Below, piece by piece: positions 9,551 through 20,345 of a stretch of 64,000 nt of DNA. How positions within the stretch are numbered: position 1 is the first letter of the stretch; each line of letters begins with the position of its first letter. The DNA lies in NCBI RefSeq assembly GCF_016278715.1, contig NZ_JADQBH010000049.1, positions 1 through 64,000 of the forward strand, read 5' to 3'. A model generated the notes under the pieces. That model worked only from the letters and a program-made list of their open reading frames with translations. It was not told the origin of the DNA and ran no database searches. Both the position numbers and the translations under genes were made by a program. Source of the DNA: Marinilabilia sp. GTDB taxonomy: Bacteria; Bacteroidota; Bacteroidia; Bacteroidales; Marinilabiliaceae.

Positions 9551-11974
9551 TCACTGTTCCTCATAATAACCATGCCCATATCCGTAGCCATAACCATCCC
9601 CGTAACCATATCCATAACCATAACCATATCCATATTTAGCACCTTTCTTGCCTTTTTTTACCTGTATATCATTAAATAATATACCCACATTTTTTATGCC
9701 TTCCACTCCCAGGTGTTTCAGTGTTTCGGAAAAAGCCTCGCGAATGGTGTAATTCTGGCGTGCCAGGAATATAAGTGTGTCGGATTTACGTGCCAACAAA
9801 ACAGGGTCAGCCACAACGCCCATTGGTGGAGTATCCAAAATAATAACATCAAATCGGTTACTTAACTCCTCAAACAACTCATCTGTTTTTGCTGAAGAAA
9901 TCAATTCTGAAGGGTTGGGAGGAACCGCTCCGGAAGGGATAACAAATAAATTTTCCTGCTCGCTTTGATGGATAATATCATCGAGGCTTACTTTCCCAAT
10001 GTAATACTGAGAAAGACCATCGTAGTTGTCAAGGTCAAGAACTTTGTTCAAACCGGGTTTGCGCATATCGTAACCAATTATCACAGTTCTCTTATTTGAA
10101 TAAGCAAAAACAGCCGCAAGATTAAGGGCACAAAATGTTTTTCCTTCACCGGGCATGGAACTGGATACCGAAATAATTGGTGTTTCCACATTTGCTGTCA
10201 GATACTCCAGTCGGGTTCTGACACGCCGGAATGTTTCTGTAATGATAGAGCGGGGATGACTGTTCACCACATTTGTTACTCCTTTGTGGCTGTGCATAAT
10301 GTGGCCGATAACCGGAATGGAGGTGATTTTTTCTATTTCATCGGTTGAGGTAATGCGGTTGTTCAATAACTGTCGCAACACGATAAAAATGAGCGGTAAA
10401 AGAATGCCGGCAAAAAGGGCTTTCTGATAATTGGAAGCCTTTTTGGGATAAACTGTGCCTGTAAACCGGGGCCTCTCCAGAACAGAATGGTCGGAAGTAT
10501 TGGAAGCTTTCTGAATTTGGGCTTCCGAACGTTTTCTCAGCAGAAAGGTATATACTTCATTGTTCAGGTCAAATTGCCGTTCTATTCCCAGTAATCTGCG
10601 TTCTTTTTCGGGTAATTGATACAGTTGACTCGTAATGGAACGTTTCTCCTCTTCCAATCGTGTGATGGATTTGTCAATGATATCTTTTTGATTGGTTATA
10701 GCTTCAATCAGCGTGTTTCTGGCAACCAGAATCTGTTTATCGAGCTCATTTTTGTAAGGATTGCTCTGCCCGCTTAGAGTCAGTCGCTCATTGTTCAATT
10801 CCAGAATCGTATTTATCTGATTGGAGATAATAGGATTGTCGATGTTGTAGGAGGCTGGAGCCAGCCCCTTTGTTAGTACATCTTCGGATGAAAAGTATTG
10901 ATGCAGATAATCGTAATAATTAAATGTTAATCGTTTCTCAGAAATTCTGGTTGTTAGTTCCTGAATCTGGGTAAACAGATGTTCTGCTTCGGAACTGACA
11001 CTCTGTATTTGGTTCTTGGTACGGTACGAACTCAGCTCAGTTCCTTTTTGTGACAGAGAGTCCGAAATTATTAAAAGCTGTTCTTCAATGAAATTAATGG
11101 TATTGGTAGCTATCTGGTTTTTCTTTTCCAGGTTTGCATTAATGAATGTCTCGGAGAGTTTATTCAGGAAGGTGATGTTTTTCTGATGGTTATTACCGGT
11201 AACAGAGACATTAACAATGGTAGAGTTTTCACCTGCTTTCTGTGCGTTGAGTACAGATGAAAAATGTGCCGTAAGGCTTTCGGGGTGGTTAAATTCAAAG
11301 TAATAAGCTTTATCAGAACTGGTTTTAAGCCCGTTGTTAATAATTATGATTCTAAGCCATGGCGTTTCTACCAACTCGCCGAAGGAGAACGTTTCTTCGA
11401 AGTCGATAATGCTCCCGTAATTCTGTGTAGCCTCAGAGTTGTACTGTATGGTGTTAAAACCCTCGGATTTTATCGAAAGTTCAAATTGCTTTTCATTTAG
11501 AATGGTGATATAGATGGGCACATTTAAAATCTGTGCCGCCGAAGAATCCATTTGGACATTAAAACCGGGATTGGTATAGACTTCGGTGTCTTTCAATCTT
11601 CCTGCCGCAAAATAACTGATGTGGAAATCAAGCTGGTCAATTGCTTTTCGGATAATATCGCGGGAAGTCAAAACAGCAATCTGATTATCCAGACTGCGCT
11701 GACCCGGCGTCAATCCGAATCCTTCCATCATACTTTCCCGTGAGTTCTCCGTTCCTCTTTCTTCCATTAATAAAGACATGGATGCTCTGTAAATGGGGGG
11801 GGAATAACGGTGAATCGCCAAAACAACGCCCAATGCCAGTGGAATGGTAATGGCGAAAAGCCACCAGAAACGAAGCAGATCAAACAGTATTTTTTTGTAA
11901 TCCAGCATAAACTGGGGTGATTGATTCTGACTTTCCGGATTTCGAAGTTGATTGGAATAATTGTTTTGTTGCAT
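9551..11974 (-). CDS. Polysaccharide biosynthesis tyrosine autokinase (Wzc-like) with Tyr/Gly-rich C-tail
   Basis: Wzz N-domain, GNVR-like domain, Walker motifs (SSSMPGEGKTFCALNLA, IILDTPPMG), C-terminus YGYGYGYGYGYGDGYGYGYGHGYYEEQ. Confidence 0.93.
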   Translation of the reverse strand: MQQNNYSNQLRNPESQNQSPQFMLDYKKILFDLLRFWWLFAITIPLALGVVLAIHRYSPPIYRASMSLLMEERGTENSRESMMEGFGLTPGQRSLDNQIAVLTSRDIIRKAIDQLDFHISYFAAGRLKDTEVYTNPGFNVQMDSSAAQILNVPIYITILNEKQFELSIKSEGFNTIQYNSEATQNYGSIIDFEETFSFGELVETPWLRIIIINNGLKTSSDKAYYFEFNHPESLTAHFSSVLNAQKAGENSTIVNVSVTGNNHQKNITFLNKLSETFINANLEKKNQIATNTINFIEEQLLIISDSLSQKGTELSSYRTKNQIQSVSSEAEHLFTQIQELTTRISEKRLTFNYYDYLHQYFSSEDVLTKGLAPASYNIDNPIISNQINTILELNNERLTLSGQSNPYKNELDKQILVARNTLIEAITNQKDIIDKSITRLEEEKRSITSQLYQLPEKERRLLGIERQFDLNNEVYTFLLRKRSEAQIQKASNTSDHSVLERPRFTGTVYPKKASNYQKALFAGILLPLIFIVLRQLLNNRITSTDEIEKITSIPVIGHIMHSHKGVTNVVNSHPRSIITETFRRVRTRLEYLTANVETPIISVSSSMPGEGKTFCALNLAAVFAYSNKRTVIIGYDMRKPGLNKVLDLDNYDGLSQYYIGKVSLDDIIHQSEQENLFVIPSGAVPPNPSELISSAKTDELFEELSNRFDVIILDTPPMGVVADPVLLARKSDTLIFLARQNYTIREAFSETLKHLGVEGIKNVGILFNDIQVKKGKKGAKYGYGYGYGYGYGDGYGYGYGHGYYEEQ

Positions 11975-12002
11975 TTTCTTCGGTGGGCTTTAGCATTTAT
12001 TA

Positions 12003-12815
12003 CTAGCGGGAAACAGCTTCAATGGTCAGGTAAATAGCGAGTACAGAACTGATGATACCAAATGAGAACGTCTCACCGATACCAAAACTTTTGGCCTTCA
12101 TTGGGCGGACATAAATCAAGTCGTTGGGATAGACGTAATATTCGTCCGACCCAACGATGTTGTTGTCGGTGATATCCACAAAAAATGTTTTGTAGCCGTC
12201 GCCTTCAGGACGTACAATTTTTATCTCTTTGCGTTTACCAAACGTACGCACATCTCCAGCCAGTGCAATGGCTTCATAAATAGTAATTTGTTCTTTTCCC
12301 ATATCGATACGTCCGGGTTTTCCTATTTCTCCTAAAATTACGAACGAATTATTGGCCAATCGCATTTTTACGTGGGCGTCGCTAACGAAAGGAACCAATA
12401 CTTCCTCCATTTTTTCGCGTGCCTGCTGAAGATTGCAACCCTCAAAATTGATTTTTCCGACAAACGGGAAATCGATGTTCATGTTGTCATCTATCGGATA
12501 AGTGTACAGGGATTGGTTTTGCTGAGTGTTTGTTCCTCCTGTACGGCTTGGATTAAAAAAATCGGATAGTTTGGGGTTGCTGGTGTTTATCTGAATGTAC
12601 AACTGGTCATTGGGCCTGAGAATATATCTTTCTGTTATGGTGGTCAGGTCTGAATAGGGATTGTCGTAATTCCGATCATCGGATTGGTTTTGAAGATAAA
12701 CCGTTTCTTTTTGCGGAATGCAGCTGGTAACCAGCATCGTCAGGATGAAAAAAAAGAAAATGTTTCGTCCCCGGGAGGAGGAATTTTTCGGCAGAAAAGT
12801 CATATTTATTTGCAT
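12003..12815 (-). CDS. Polysaccharide export lipoprotein (Wza-like, Poly_export/SLBB)
   Basis: Lipobox VTSCIPQ; YILRPNDQLYIQI, VILGEIGKPGRI, VYPNDLIYVRP. Confidence 0.9.
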   Translation of the reverse strand: MQINMTFLPKNSSSRGRNIFFFFILTMLVTSCIPQKETVYLQNQSDDRNYDNPYSDLTTITERYILRPNDQLYIQINTSNPKLSDFFNPSRTGGTNTQQNQSLYTYPIDDNMNIDFPFVGKINFEGCNLQQAREKMEEVLVPFVSDAHVKMRLANNSFVILGEIGKPGRIDMGKEQITIYEAIALAGDVRTFGKRKEIKIVRPEGDGYKTFFVDITDNNIVGSDEYYVYPNDLIYVRPMKAKSFGIGETFSFGIISSVLAIYLTIEAVSR

Positions 12816-13148
12816 AATGAATATTGTGTCCGGTTTTAATGTTCAAATTTATGGTTTTCTTTTTTAAAATTAAACATTCATAAATTTAACTTTCTCAAAA
12901 GGGTTTCATAAATTTGCCACGTTTTAATGGAGGGCCTCATCAAAAATAAAAACAGATAATCTGTACATTTAGTATCCGAATTTTTCATAACGCGTATTTT
13001 CAGTTAAAGTTATAACCCTGTTGTTCTTAATTACGTAGGAATACTATATGAATTATTCTATGCTGAATTCGCACAAGAGCATGGCGACGTTTGTTTCTTG
13101 TTCAGATTTTGTTCCATTAGGCCGAAAACAATAGAAAGCTTTATTCTA

Positions 13149-14261
13149 ATGATTGATTACTCGACTATCCTGATGGTTTTGTTTGCCGCAATTCTCTCTT
13201 TTTTGCTGGTATTTCTTTCTATACCTACTATTTTAAGGGTATCACATGCCAAAAACCTTTTTGATGAGCCAGGAAAAAGAAGAATTCATAAAAAGAAAGT
13301 GCCGAATTTGGGGGGACTGGCGATTTTTATAGGAATTCTTTTTACTTACTCTCTTTATATCGATTGGTTTGATTTTCGGGCTGTTCCGTTTTTAATTCCT
13401 GCTTTACTGGTTGTATTTTCAATCGGGATTAAAGACGATATAATGATAACTGCACCTATGATGAAGTTGCTGGGCCAGCTTTTAGCTGCATTTATTATTG
13501 TAGGCTTTGGTAGTTTGCGATTGACTGATTTTCACGGGTTCTTTGGAATTCAGCCCGATTATTTTACCAGCATATCCATCTCTATTTTGTTTGTTATTTT
13601 TATTGTAAACGGGTTCAACCTTATTGATGGGGTTGATGGATTGGCTGCTATCAGCGGAATGATTTCAATTCTTACATTTTCTATTTGGTTTTTCCTCAAC
13701 GGGAACATCCATACAACCACATTGGGCGCCATTGTGCTCGGCTCATTAGTGGCATTCCTTTATTACAATGTCTTCTCCAAAAAACAGAAGATCTTTATGG
13801 GTGATACAGGTTCCATGATTATAGGCTTTATCCTGGCCATTTTTTCGTTGCAGTTTATGGAAGCCAATGCTCCCGGGGTCAGAACCAATCTGAACATTCA
13901 AATGATTTCGGCCCCTGCCGTCGTGGTAGGTATTCTGATAGTACCTGTAATTGATACACTTCGGGTTTTCTTTTTGCGATTGTCAAAGGGCAATTCTCCT
14001 TTTGTAGCCGATAAAAACCATATTCATCACCGGTTGCTCACCCTGGGTTTTTCACATTTGCAGATTGCCCTGATTTTGGGAGGAGTAAATGTAGTCTTTA
14101 TTGTCTTCAATTTCCTGTTGAAAGACTTTGGGATGTTGAAACTAATGGCCTTAAATCTCGTATTGGGATTTGTAGTATTTTATCTTCCGGCATTTTTTAT
14201 TCGGTTAAAAGCCAAAAAAATGAGGGAGAATCAGGCCGGAACCTATCCCTTAGAGCAATAG
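13149..14261 (+). CDS. Undecaprenyl-phosphate glycosyl-1-phosphate transferase (MraY/WecA family)
   Basis: RRIHKKKVPNLGGLAIFIG, NGFNLIDGVDGLA, MGDTGSM, DKNHIHHRLL; likely start at MIDYSTILM. Confidence 0.9.
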   Translation: MIDYSTILMVLFAAILSFLLVFLSIPTILRVSHAKNLFDEPGKRRIHKKKVPNLGGLAIFIGILFTYSLYIDWFDFRAVPFLIPALLVVFSIGIKDDIMITAPMMKLLGQLLAAFIIVGFGSLRLTDFHGFFGIQPDYFTSISISILFVIFIVNGFNLIDGVDGLAAISGMISILTFSIWFFLNGNIHTTTLGAIVLGSLVAFLYYNVFSKKQKIFMGDTGSMIIGFILAIFSLQFMEANAPGVRTNLNIQMISAPAVVVGILIVPVIDTLRVFFLRLSKGNSPFVADKNHIHHRLLTLGFSHLQIALILGGVNVVFIVFNFLLKDFGMLKLMALNLVLGFVVFYLPAFFIRLKAKKMRENQAGTYPLEQ

Positions 14262-14280
14262 TTGGTTTTAAAAAAGTTAG

Positions 14281-15036
14281 ATGAGCAAACGGGTATCCCT
14301 TATTACTGTTACTTACCAGTCAGCCGAAACGCTTAAAGATACCATTGAATCGGTACGTCGTCAGAGTTTTTCGGATATGGAATATATTGTGGTTGATGGC
14401 GGTTCGACCGATGAAACCATCGATATTCTTAAAAATAATGAAGACGTGGTAGATCATTGGATTAGTGAACCTGACAATGGGATTTACGATGCTATGAACA
14501 AAGGAATTCGTCTGGCCAGTGGCGAAGTGATAGGTTTTCTTCATGCAGATGACGCATTCGCAGGCAGAGAAGTAATTGAAAACATTGTAGATAGATATTT
14601 AGAGTCCGGGTTTCATCTTTTGTATGGCGATTTGGAATATGTGAGTGCCGGTAATCCCGAAAAGGTGATTCGTTACTGGAGGAGTGGATCTTTTCGCAGG
14701 CAACAGTTGCAACGTGGCTGGATGCCTCCACATCCTACCGTATATGTGAGTCGCGATTTTTTTGCCCAAATTGGAGCTTTTAATATCGAATACCGTATCT
14801 CTGCCGATTATGAATGGCTGCTCAGGGCTCTTTCGTTTCCAGCAATTAAAGTGGAATATCTTCCCGAAGTATTGGTCAGAATGCGGTTGGGAGGGGCAAG
14901 TAATAAGTCTCTTCGCAATGTTATTGCCAAATCGGGAGAAGATCTCCGGGCATTAAGAGGCAATCGGGTAGGAGGGTTTCGCACTCTGTTTTGGAAAAAT
15001 GCTTCTAAAATTTCACAGTTTGTTCGTCGCAATTGA
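14281..15036 (+). CDS. Glycosyltransferase family 2
   Basis: SLITVTYQSAETLKDTIESVRRQSFSDMEYIVVDGGSTDETI, HADDAF. Confidence 0.93.
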   Translation: MSKRVSLITVTYQSAETLKDTIESVRRQSFSDMEYIVVDGGSTDETIDILKNNEDVVDHWISEPDNGIYDAMNKGIRLASGEVIGFLHADDAFAGREVIENIVDRYLESGFHLLYGDLEYVSAGNPEKVIRYWRSGSFRRQQLQRGWMPPHPTVYVSRDFFAQIGAFNIEYRISADYEWLLRALSFPAIKVEYLPEVLVRMRLGGASNKSLRNVIAKSGEDLRALRGNRVGGFRTLFWKNASKISQFVRRN

Positions 15037-15106
15037 CCGGATTTTCCGGTTTTTTTTATTGGTGTTTGTTGGTTATTTTAGCACCGGAAAATAAAATTCT
15101 TTCAGT

Positions 15107-17503
15107 ATGGTAACGCCTCCTAAAGGACCGGCAAACGTTGCGGGACACACTCCCGGCTTGAAAAACGACGGATTCTCAGATATAAAGAAGATTGTCCGGT
15201 TAGTTTTGCATCACTGGTTCCTGTTTGCATTGAGTATCCCATTGTTTTTGGGGGGTGTTTATATTTATCACCGTTATACGTTACCTGTTTACAAGGGAAC
15301 CGTAACCATGCTCTTCAAGAGTGAAAGTGAAAGAATGATGCGGGATATTAACCTTATGGAGGGGTTTGGTCTTTCGGCTGAAGTCAGAAATATTGAAAAT
15401 CAGTCGTTTATCATTCGTTCTCAAAAAACCATACGTGAAGTTATCGACCGGCTCGATTTCCGTATCTCTTACTTTGCCGATGGTCGCTTCAAAGACACAG
15501 AATTATATCGGTCGGCTCCTTTTGTTATTGAAATCGAAGAAAACCATCCTCAGGTATTGGGGGTTTCAATTTATGTTTCGATGCTCGATAACGGAATGAT
15601 GAAAATTTCGGCTTCTTCGGAGTCCGGAATATTGCATCGTTTCGATGCGAATCAGGATGTGGGGCGTGCAGTGCCTTTTTCATTTGAGAAAACTGTACGA
15701 CCGGGAGAGTTGGTGGAACATAAAAATTTCGCTTTCAGAATAAAACTTACTGAAGGATTATCTTCCGGGTTGGGAGAATATTTTGTGCAATTTCACTCGC
15801 ACGTTCAATTGACTGCCCGTTATCGTTCCAGAGTTTCGGTCAACAATTATCGTGAAGGCTCTTCTATTGTATTTATCGGCGTTACAGGGCAAAATCCACG
15901 AAAAATTACTTCTTTCCTGGATGTACTTTCCGATGTGATTGTGGAGAACAATCTGAAGCGAAAAAATGATATGGCTTCCCGTTCTCTCGATTTTATCCAA
16001 AACCAACTGAAAAGCGTTGCCGATACATTAAATCAGACGCAGAGGCAGTTGATGGATTTTCGTAAAAAGAATCGTTTTATGGTTCCCTCTGAATTTGCCT
16101 CCGAACTGGCGGGACAGTTCATTGAGAAAGAAAAAGACCTTCGGTTGCTGGAGATTAATTATGATTATTTTCAACAGTTGAAAGCCCGTTTGAAAAGCGG
16201 TGATATGAATGAAGATTATTTGCTCACTGCTTTTGTCAACGATGACCCCGGTGTGGTGAATCAATTGGTTGGCAAATATATGGATGTATTGTCTGAACTT
16301 AAATCGGTAGAACTTACTGCAGGTACTTCGAATCCCTATTATCAGCAACTTGAACAGGAATTGAAGATTGTTAGTGAAACCATGATTCAGGCCATCGATA
16401 AACGGATGGAATCGATTATTGTGCGGCAGGAAGAAATGAGAAAGCAGATTGCTGCACTTTCAGGCAGGATGAATTATCTGCCCGAACTGGAGAAGGAATA
16501 CCTGGAACTGGAAAGGGCTTACAAGTTGAATGATGCAATTTACACTTTTTTGCTGCAGAAAAATTCGGAAACCCAGATAGCTAAAGCGTCTAATGTTCCT
16601 GACAATGAGATATTGGATCAGGCAACGATTTCGGGGGTGGTATCGCCCGACAAAAAAGGAAACTACGGAAAAGCATTCTTGCTGTCCCTGATTCTCCCCG
16701 CAGCTGTTATCGGTTTACGGGAGATGCTGAATACCCGCGTGCGCGACAAACAGGAAATGGAAACCATTGCAGGCGATTTTCCAAATATGGGGAGCGTTGT
16801 GCGCAATCGCGTGGTTAGTGAAAATGCCATTAATCAGTCGCCACACTCTCTTTTGGCTGAATCGTTCAGGTCGTTACGCACTAAAATCAGGTTTATGCTG
16901 GCCGAAGATACCCATCAGGTAATTTTGCTGACTTCTACTAATACCGGCGAAGGAAAAACCTTTTGTGCGCTCAATCTGGCTACCGTTTTTGCCATTTCAG
17001 GAAAAAAAGTAGCCCTTTTGGGCTTCGATATGCGAAAACCCCGTTTGTCGGAGATTTTTGACAGAAACCAAAACATTGGCATATCTAATTATCTTTCCGG
17101 ACAAAACCAGCTTGAAGAAATTATCTATCCTTCCGAGATAGAAAACATGTGGGTGGTTCCTTCAGGAATTACTCCTCCCAATCCTTCGGAATTGATTGCC
17201 GGAGAGCGGACAAAAGGACTGTTTGATTACTTGAGAAGCCGGTTTGATGTGATTATAGTGGATACTCCTCCAATAGGGCTGGTTGCAGATGCCAGGATTT
17301 TGATCCAGTATTCCGATTGTCGATTGTTTGTGGTAAGAGCAGGAATGACCAATAAAGAGCATTTTGCAGCTACTATAGACGAACTACGAAATGAAAATAT
17401 TAATCGGGTTGGATTGGTTTTGAATGATATCAACCCCGGCGATAAACGTTATGGTTATTACAATACCGGGTACTACGGACCTCCGACTGAGGATTACAAA
17501 TAA
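15107..17503 (+). CDS. Second polysaccharide biosynthesis tyrosine autokinase (Wzc-like)
   Basis: Same architecture as 9551-11974; STNTGEGKTFCALNLATVFA, IIVDTPPIGLVAD; Tyr-rich tail YGYYNTGYYGPPTEDYK. Confidence 0.93.
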   Translation: MVTPPKGPANVAGHTPGLKNDGFSDIKKIVRLVLHHWFLFALSIPLFLGGVYIYHRYTLPVYKGTVTMLFKSESERMMRDINLMEGFGLSAEVRNIENQSFIIRSQKTIREVIDRLDFRISYFADGRFKDTELYRSAPFVIEIEENHPQVLGVSIYVSMLDNGMMKISASSESGILHRFDANQDVGRAVPFSFEKTVRPGELVEHKNFAFRIKLTEGLSSGLGEYFVQFHSHVQLTARYRSRVSVNNYREGSSIVFIGVTGQNPRKITSFLDVLSDVIVENNLKRKNDMASRSLDFIQNQLKSVADTLNQTQRQLMDFRKKNRFMVPSEFASELAGQFIEKEKDLRLLEINYDYFQQLKARLKSGDMNEDYLLTAFVNDDPGVVNQLVGKYMDVLSELKSVELTAGTSNPYYQQLEQELKIVSETMIQAIDKRMESIIVRQEEMRKQIAALSGRMNYLPELEKEYLELERAYKLNDAIYTFLLQKNSETQIAKASNVPDNEILDQATISGVVSPDKKGNYGKAFLLSLILPAAVIGLREMLNTRVRDKQEMETIAGDFPNMGSVVRNRVVSENAINQSPHSLLAESFRSLRTKIRFMLAEDTHQVILLTSTNTGEGKTFCALNLATVFAISGKKVALLGFDMRKPRLSEIFDRNQNIGISNYLSGQNQLEEIIYPSEIENMWVVPSGITPPNPSELIAGERTKGLFDYLRSRFDVIIVDTPPIGLVADARILIQYSDCRLFVVRAGMTNKEHFAATIDELRNENINRVGLVLNDINPGDKRYGYYNTGYYGPPTEDYK

Positions 17504-17545
17504 CAAAGAATTTCTTTTGTTGAAAACTTACACTTCCTGTTTTTA

Positions 17546-18556
17546 ATGGAACATTATAGCAATTACTCCCTTAAACAGCACAATACTTTTGGTCTGGATG
17601 CCAGGGCTAAAGACTTTTGGATATTTGATAATCCTGATGAATTGGGTGGTTGGCTTCATAATAATCAATCCGGAGACCAGGTTTTGGTAATCGGAGGAGG
17701 TAGCAATCTGCTTTTTACTAAGGATTATGAAGGCACTATTCTATCACCTGCTTTTAAGGGTATTGAAATAACTGCGGAAAATGGGGATGATGTGTGGGTG
17801 CGCTTTGCGGCAGGTGAAGAGTGGGATTACTGTGTGGAGTGGGCTGTGGAGCGTGGATTGGGAGGAATCGAAAACCTTTCCTACATTCCGGGACATGCCG
17901 GTGCCGCACCGGTTCAGAATATCGGGGCCTATGGCGTTGAAGTGGCTGATGTTTTGGCCTTTGTGGAGGGTTTTATGCTGGGAGACGGTACTTTCTTTCG
18001 GAAAACCCGGGAAGAGTGTGATTTTGATTATCGTTACAGCATTTTTAAAGGGCCCTTGAAAAATAAAGTGGTGGTAACTGGGGTTGTTCTGCGTTTGTCG
18101 AAGAATCTGAAGTTTTTATTGGATTATGGCACCGTAAAAGACCGTGTCCGTAGTCTTGGTGAGCCATCACTGGGAAATATCCGAAAGGCGGTTGTTGATA
18201 TCCGCAAAGAAAAACTACCGGAACCCAAAGTTTTGGGAAATGCAGGCAGTTTTTTTAAAAATCCTGTGGTTACAATTTCTTTTTATCAGCAATTACAAGA
18301 GAAATGGCCCGACATCCCCGGTTATAGGCTCGAAGCGGGTAAAAAAGTAAAGGTGCCGGCTGGCTGGTTAATTGAAAAAACAGGCTGGAAAGGCCGGGAA
18401 TATGGCAATGCCGGTGTCCATAAAAATCAGGCTTTGGTTCTCATCAACCGGGGAGGAGCCACAGGTAGCGAAATTGCCAATCTGGCTCGGGCCATACAGG
18501 ATGATGTGCTTACTACTTTTAACATCGAACTTCAGCCTGAAGTGAATTTTCTTTAG
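17546..18556 (+). CDS. murB: UDP-N-acetylmuramate dehydrogenase
   Basis: NTFGLDARA, VLVIGGGSNLLF, IPGHAGAAPVQNIGAYGVE, GNAGSFFKNP. Confidence 0.96.
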   Translation: MEHYSNYSLKQHNTFGLDARAKDFWIFDNPDELGGWLHNNQSGDQVLVIGGGSNLLFTKDYEGTILSPAFKGIEITAENGDDVWVRFAAGEEWDYCVEWAVERGLGGIENLSYIPGHAGAAPVQNIGAYGVEVADVLAFVEGFMLGDGTFFRKTREECDFDYRYSIFKGPLKNKVVVTGVVLRLSKNLKFLLDYGTVKDRVRSLGEPSLGNIRKAVVDIRKEKLPEPKVLGNAGSFFKNPVVTISFYQQLQEKWPDIPGYRLEAGKKVKVPAGWLIEKTGWKGREYGNAGVHKNQALVLINRGGATGSEIANLARAIQDDVLTTFNIELQPEVNFL

Positions 18557-18711
18557 GGTTTGTAATGAAATTAATTGACAGATTTGCCGAAGTTATTTTG
18601 TTCTTTGCCGACTTGAAAATACTGCGAATAGCGAGCTGTTTTATGGATTTTCAAGGAAGTTAAAGGGCAAAACAACTAGTCTAAAGCGGCAAGTTATTTC
18701 GGAACAATCCT

Positions 18712-19797
18712 TTAACGCCAGATTCTTCTCTCACTCAATGCCCGGCGGTATTTGGCGGCGTTTATATTGTGCTGACGCAGGGTTTTGGCAAAATTGTGGT
18801 ACCCCGAAAAATCATCCTTGGCACACATGTATAAATAGTCGTGATCTTCATGATTAAGGACGGCTTCAATGCCCGAAACTGATGGGTAACGGATGGGGCC
18901 GGGGGGAAGTCCGCGATACAAATAGGTGTTGTAAGGAGAATCAATTTCCAAATCGCGCGACAACACTCTGTTTATGGTAAAATCTCCAAGAACATACTTG
19001 ATGGTTGGGTCGGCTTGTAATCTGATGCCTCTGTTCAGCCGGTTGATGTAAAGTCCTGCTACTGTTGCCTTCTCGTCGCTTTTAATCGTTTCTTCATCCA
19101 CAATGCTGGCAAGGGTGGCTACCTCTTTGGGAGTCATTCCCGATTTTTGGGCTTTCTTCAGGCGTGTTTCATTCCAAAACTGCTTATATTCCCGATGCAT
19201 CCGGTCAATAAATTCTTCCGCATCGGTATTCCACCAGATTTCATAGGTGTTGGGAATAATCATGGCCGGAACTGTTTCCGGAGAAAAATCATACCTGGTC
19301 AAAAGAGTGGAATCACTCAGGGCATTTAGCAACGACAATGAATCTGCTTCAATCATGCGGGAAACTTTTCCTGCCAGGTCTTCCCGGGTTCTTACATTGT
19401 TGAACGTCAATTTTACCGGGGTTTGCAATCCGCCCCGTAACATATTCACCAGTTCGTTGTTGTTCATTCCATCCTTCAAAAGATAGTGGCCCGGGTGTAT
19501 CCTCTCCGGATAATCTTTTATTTTGGCCAACCAAACAAAAGATTCCGTGTTCTTGAGAAATCCTGATACGCGAAGTAACCCGCTTACATCCTCAAAAGTA
19601 GCATTCGTCGGAATATAAAAACTTTCGGTTTTTTTGTTGCCCAACTCCACGTTGGGAGCAAATATTCTTTGCTGAAAACGAAGTGTCAGCCACCCTCCAA
19701 TTGCAATGATAATAGATGCAATCACAAAAAACAGGATTAGTTTTCGTCCTGTTTTTTTATTCCGTTTGGTCGATTGTTTTAATGCCATCTTTTTCAA
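18712..19797 (-). CDS. mltG: Endolytic transglycosylase MltG
   Basis: VATLASIVDEET, RLNRGIRLQADPTIKY, YNTYLYRGLPPGPI. Confidence 0.95.
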   Translation of the reverse strand: MKKMALKQSTKRNKKTGRKLILFFVIASIIIAIGGWLTLRFQQRIFAPNVELGNKKTESFYIPTNATFEDVSGLLRVSGFLKNTESFVWLAKIKDYPERIHPGHYLLKDGMNNNELVNMLRGGLQTPVKLTFNNVRTREDLAGKVSRMIEADSLSLLNALSDSTLLTRYDFSPETVPAMIIPNTYEIWWNTDAEEFIDRMHREYKQFWNETRLKKAQKSGMTPKEVATLASIVDEETIKSDEKATVAGLYINRLNRGIRLQADPTIKYVLGDFTINRVLSRDLEIDSPYNTYLYRGLPPGPIRYPSVSGIEAVLNHEDHDYLYMCAKDDFSGYHNFAKTLRQHNINAAKYRRALSERRIWR

Positions 19798-19998
19798 ATA
19801 ATGATGCGTGTGGTATAAAAAGGAATTTTCTTGTTAAAATAAAGACGTTTAAAATAATGTGCCATTATTAACTCGTTGTTAATCGGGGTTCAAAAAACTC
19901 ATGGTGTGATGTCTGCCAAATAAAAACCAATTAATTAAAACATCTCTGGCACACCTCCTCAACAATCTTGTGTGTCAGTTATTAAAGTGGGTTACTTA

Positions 19999-20106
19999 AA
20001 TTTCAGGTTATTTTCCTTCTTTATGCCAGACGAGGTTTGCAAAGCATAGCCGTAGCTACGGTTAAAAACCCCTGCGAAGCAGAAAGGAAAAAAGCGCTTG
20101 AAATTA
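19999..20106. repeat. Long imperfect palindrome centred on GCCGTAGCTACGGT
   Basis: Left arm (tttcaggttattttccttctttatgcc...gcaaagcata) and right arm (aaacccctgcgaagcagaaaggaaaaaagcgcttgaaa) are imperfect reverse complements. Confidence 0.6.
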
Positions 20107-20165
20107 GTGAAGGAATTTAGTAATTGCCACACTAGCCTGCTTTATTCATGAATTATCGTTATGAG

Positions 20166-20345
20166 ATGTTCAAATATCAAGAAATACAATCAACCGCAGA
20201 GAAAATGGATGTAGGAAATAATAAATTATTCTCAAATCCATTTTTTTGAGGACGGTTGTATTTTGCAGATAGTTGGACATCGGAATAGATTATTTTTGAA
20301 TAATGCACGCTAGAGGCTGGCAATAAAATTTCTCTTCAAACTTCG
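20166..20345 (+). repeat. Degenerate copy of a dispersed element also at 32622-32790
   Basis: atgttcaaatatcaagaaatacaatcaacc...gtattttgcagatagttggacatcgga resembles atgttcaggtatcaggaaatacaagcaacc...gtattttgccggtagttggacatcgga. Confidence 0.65.
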
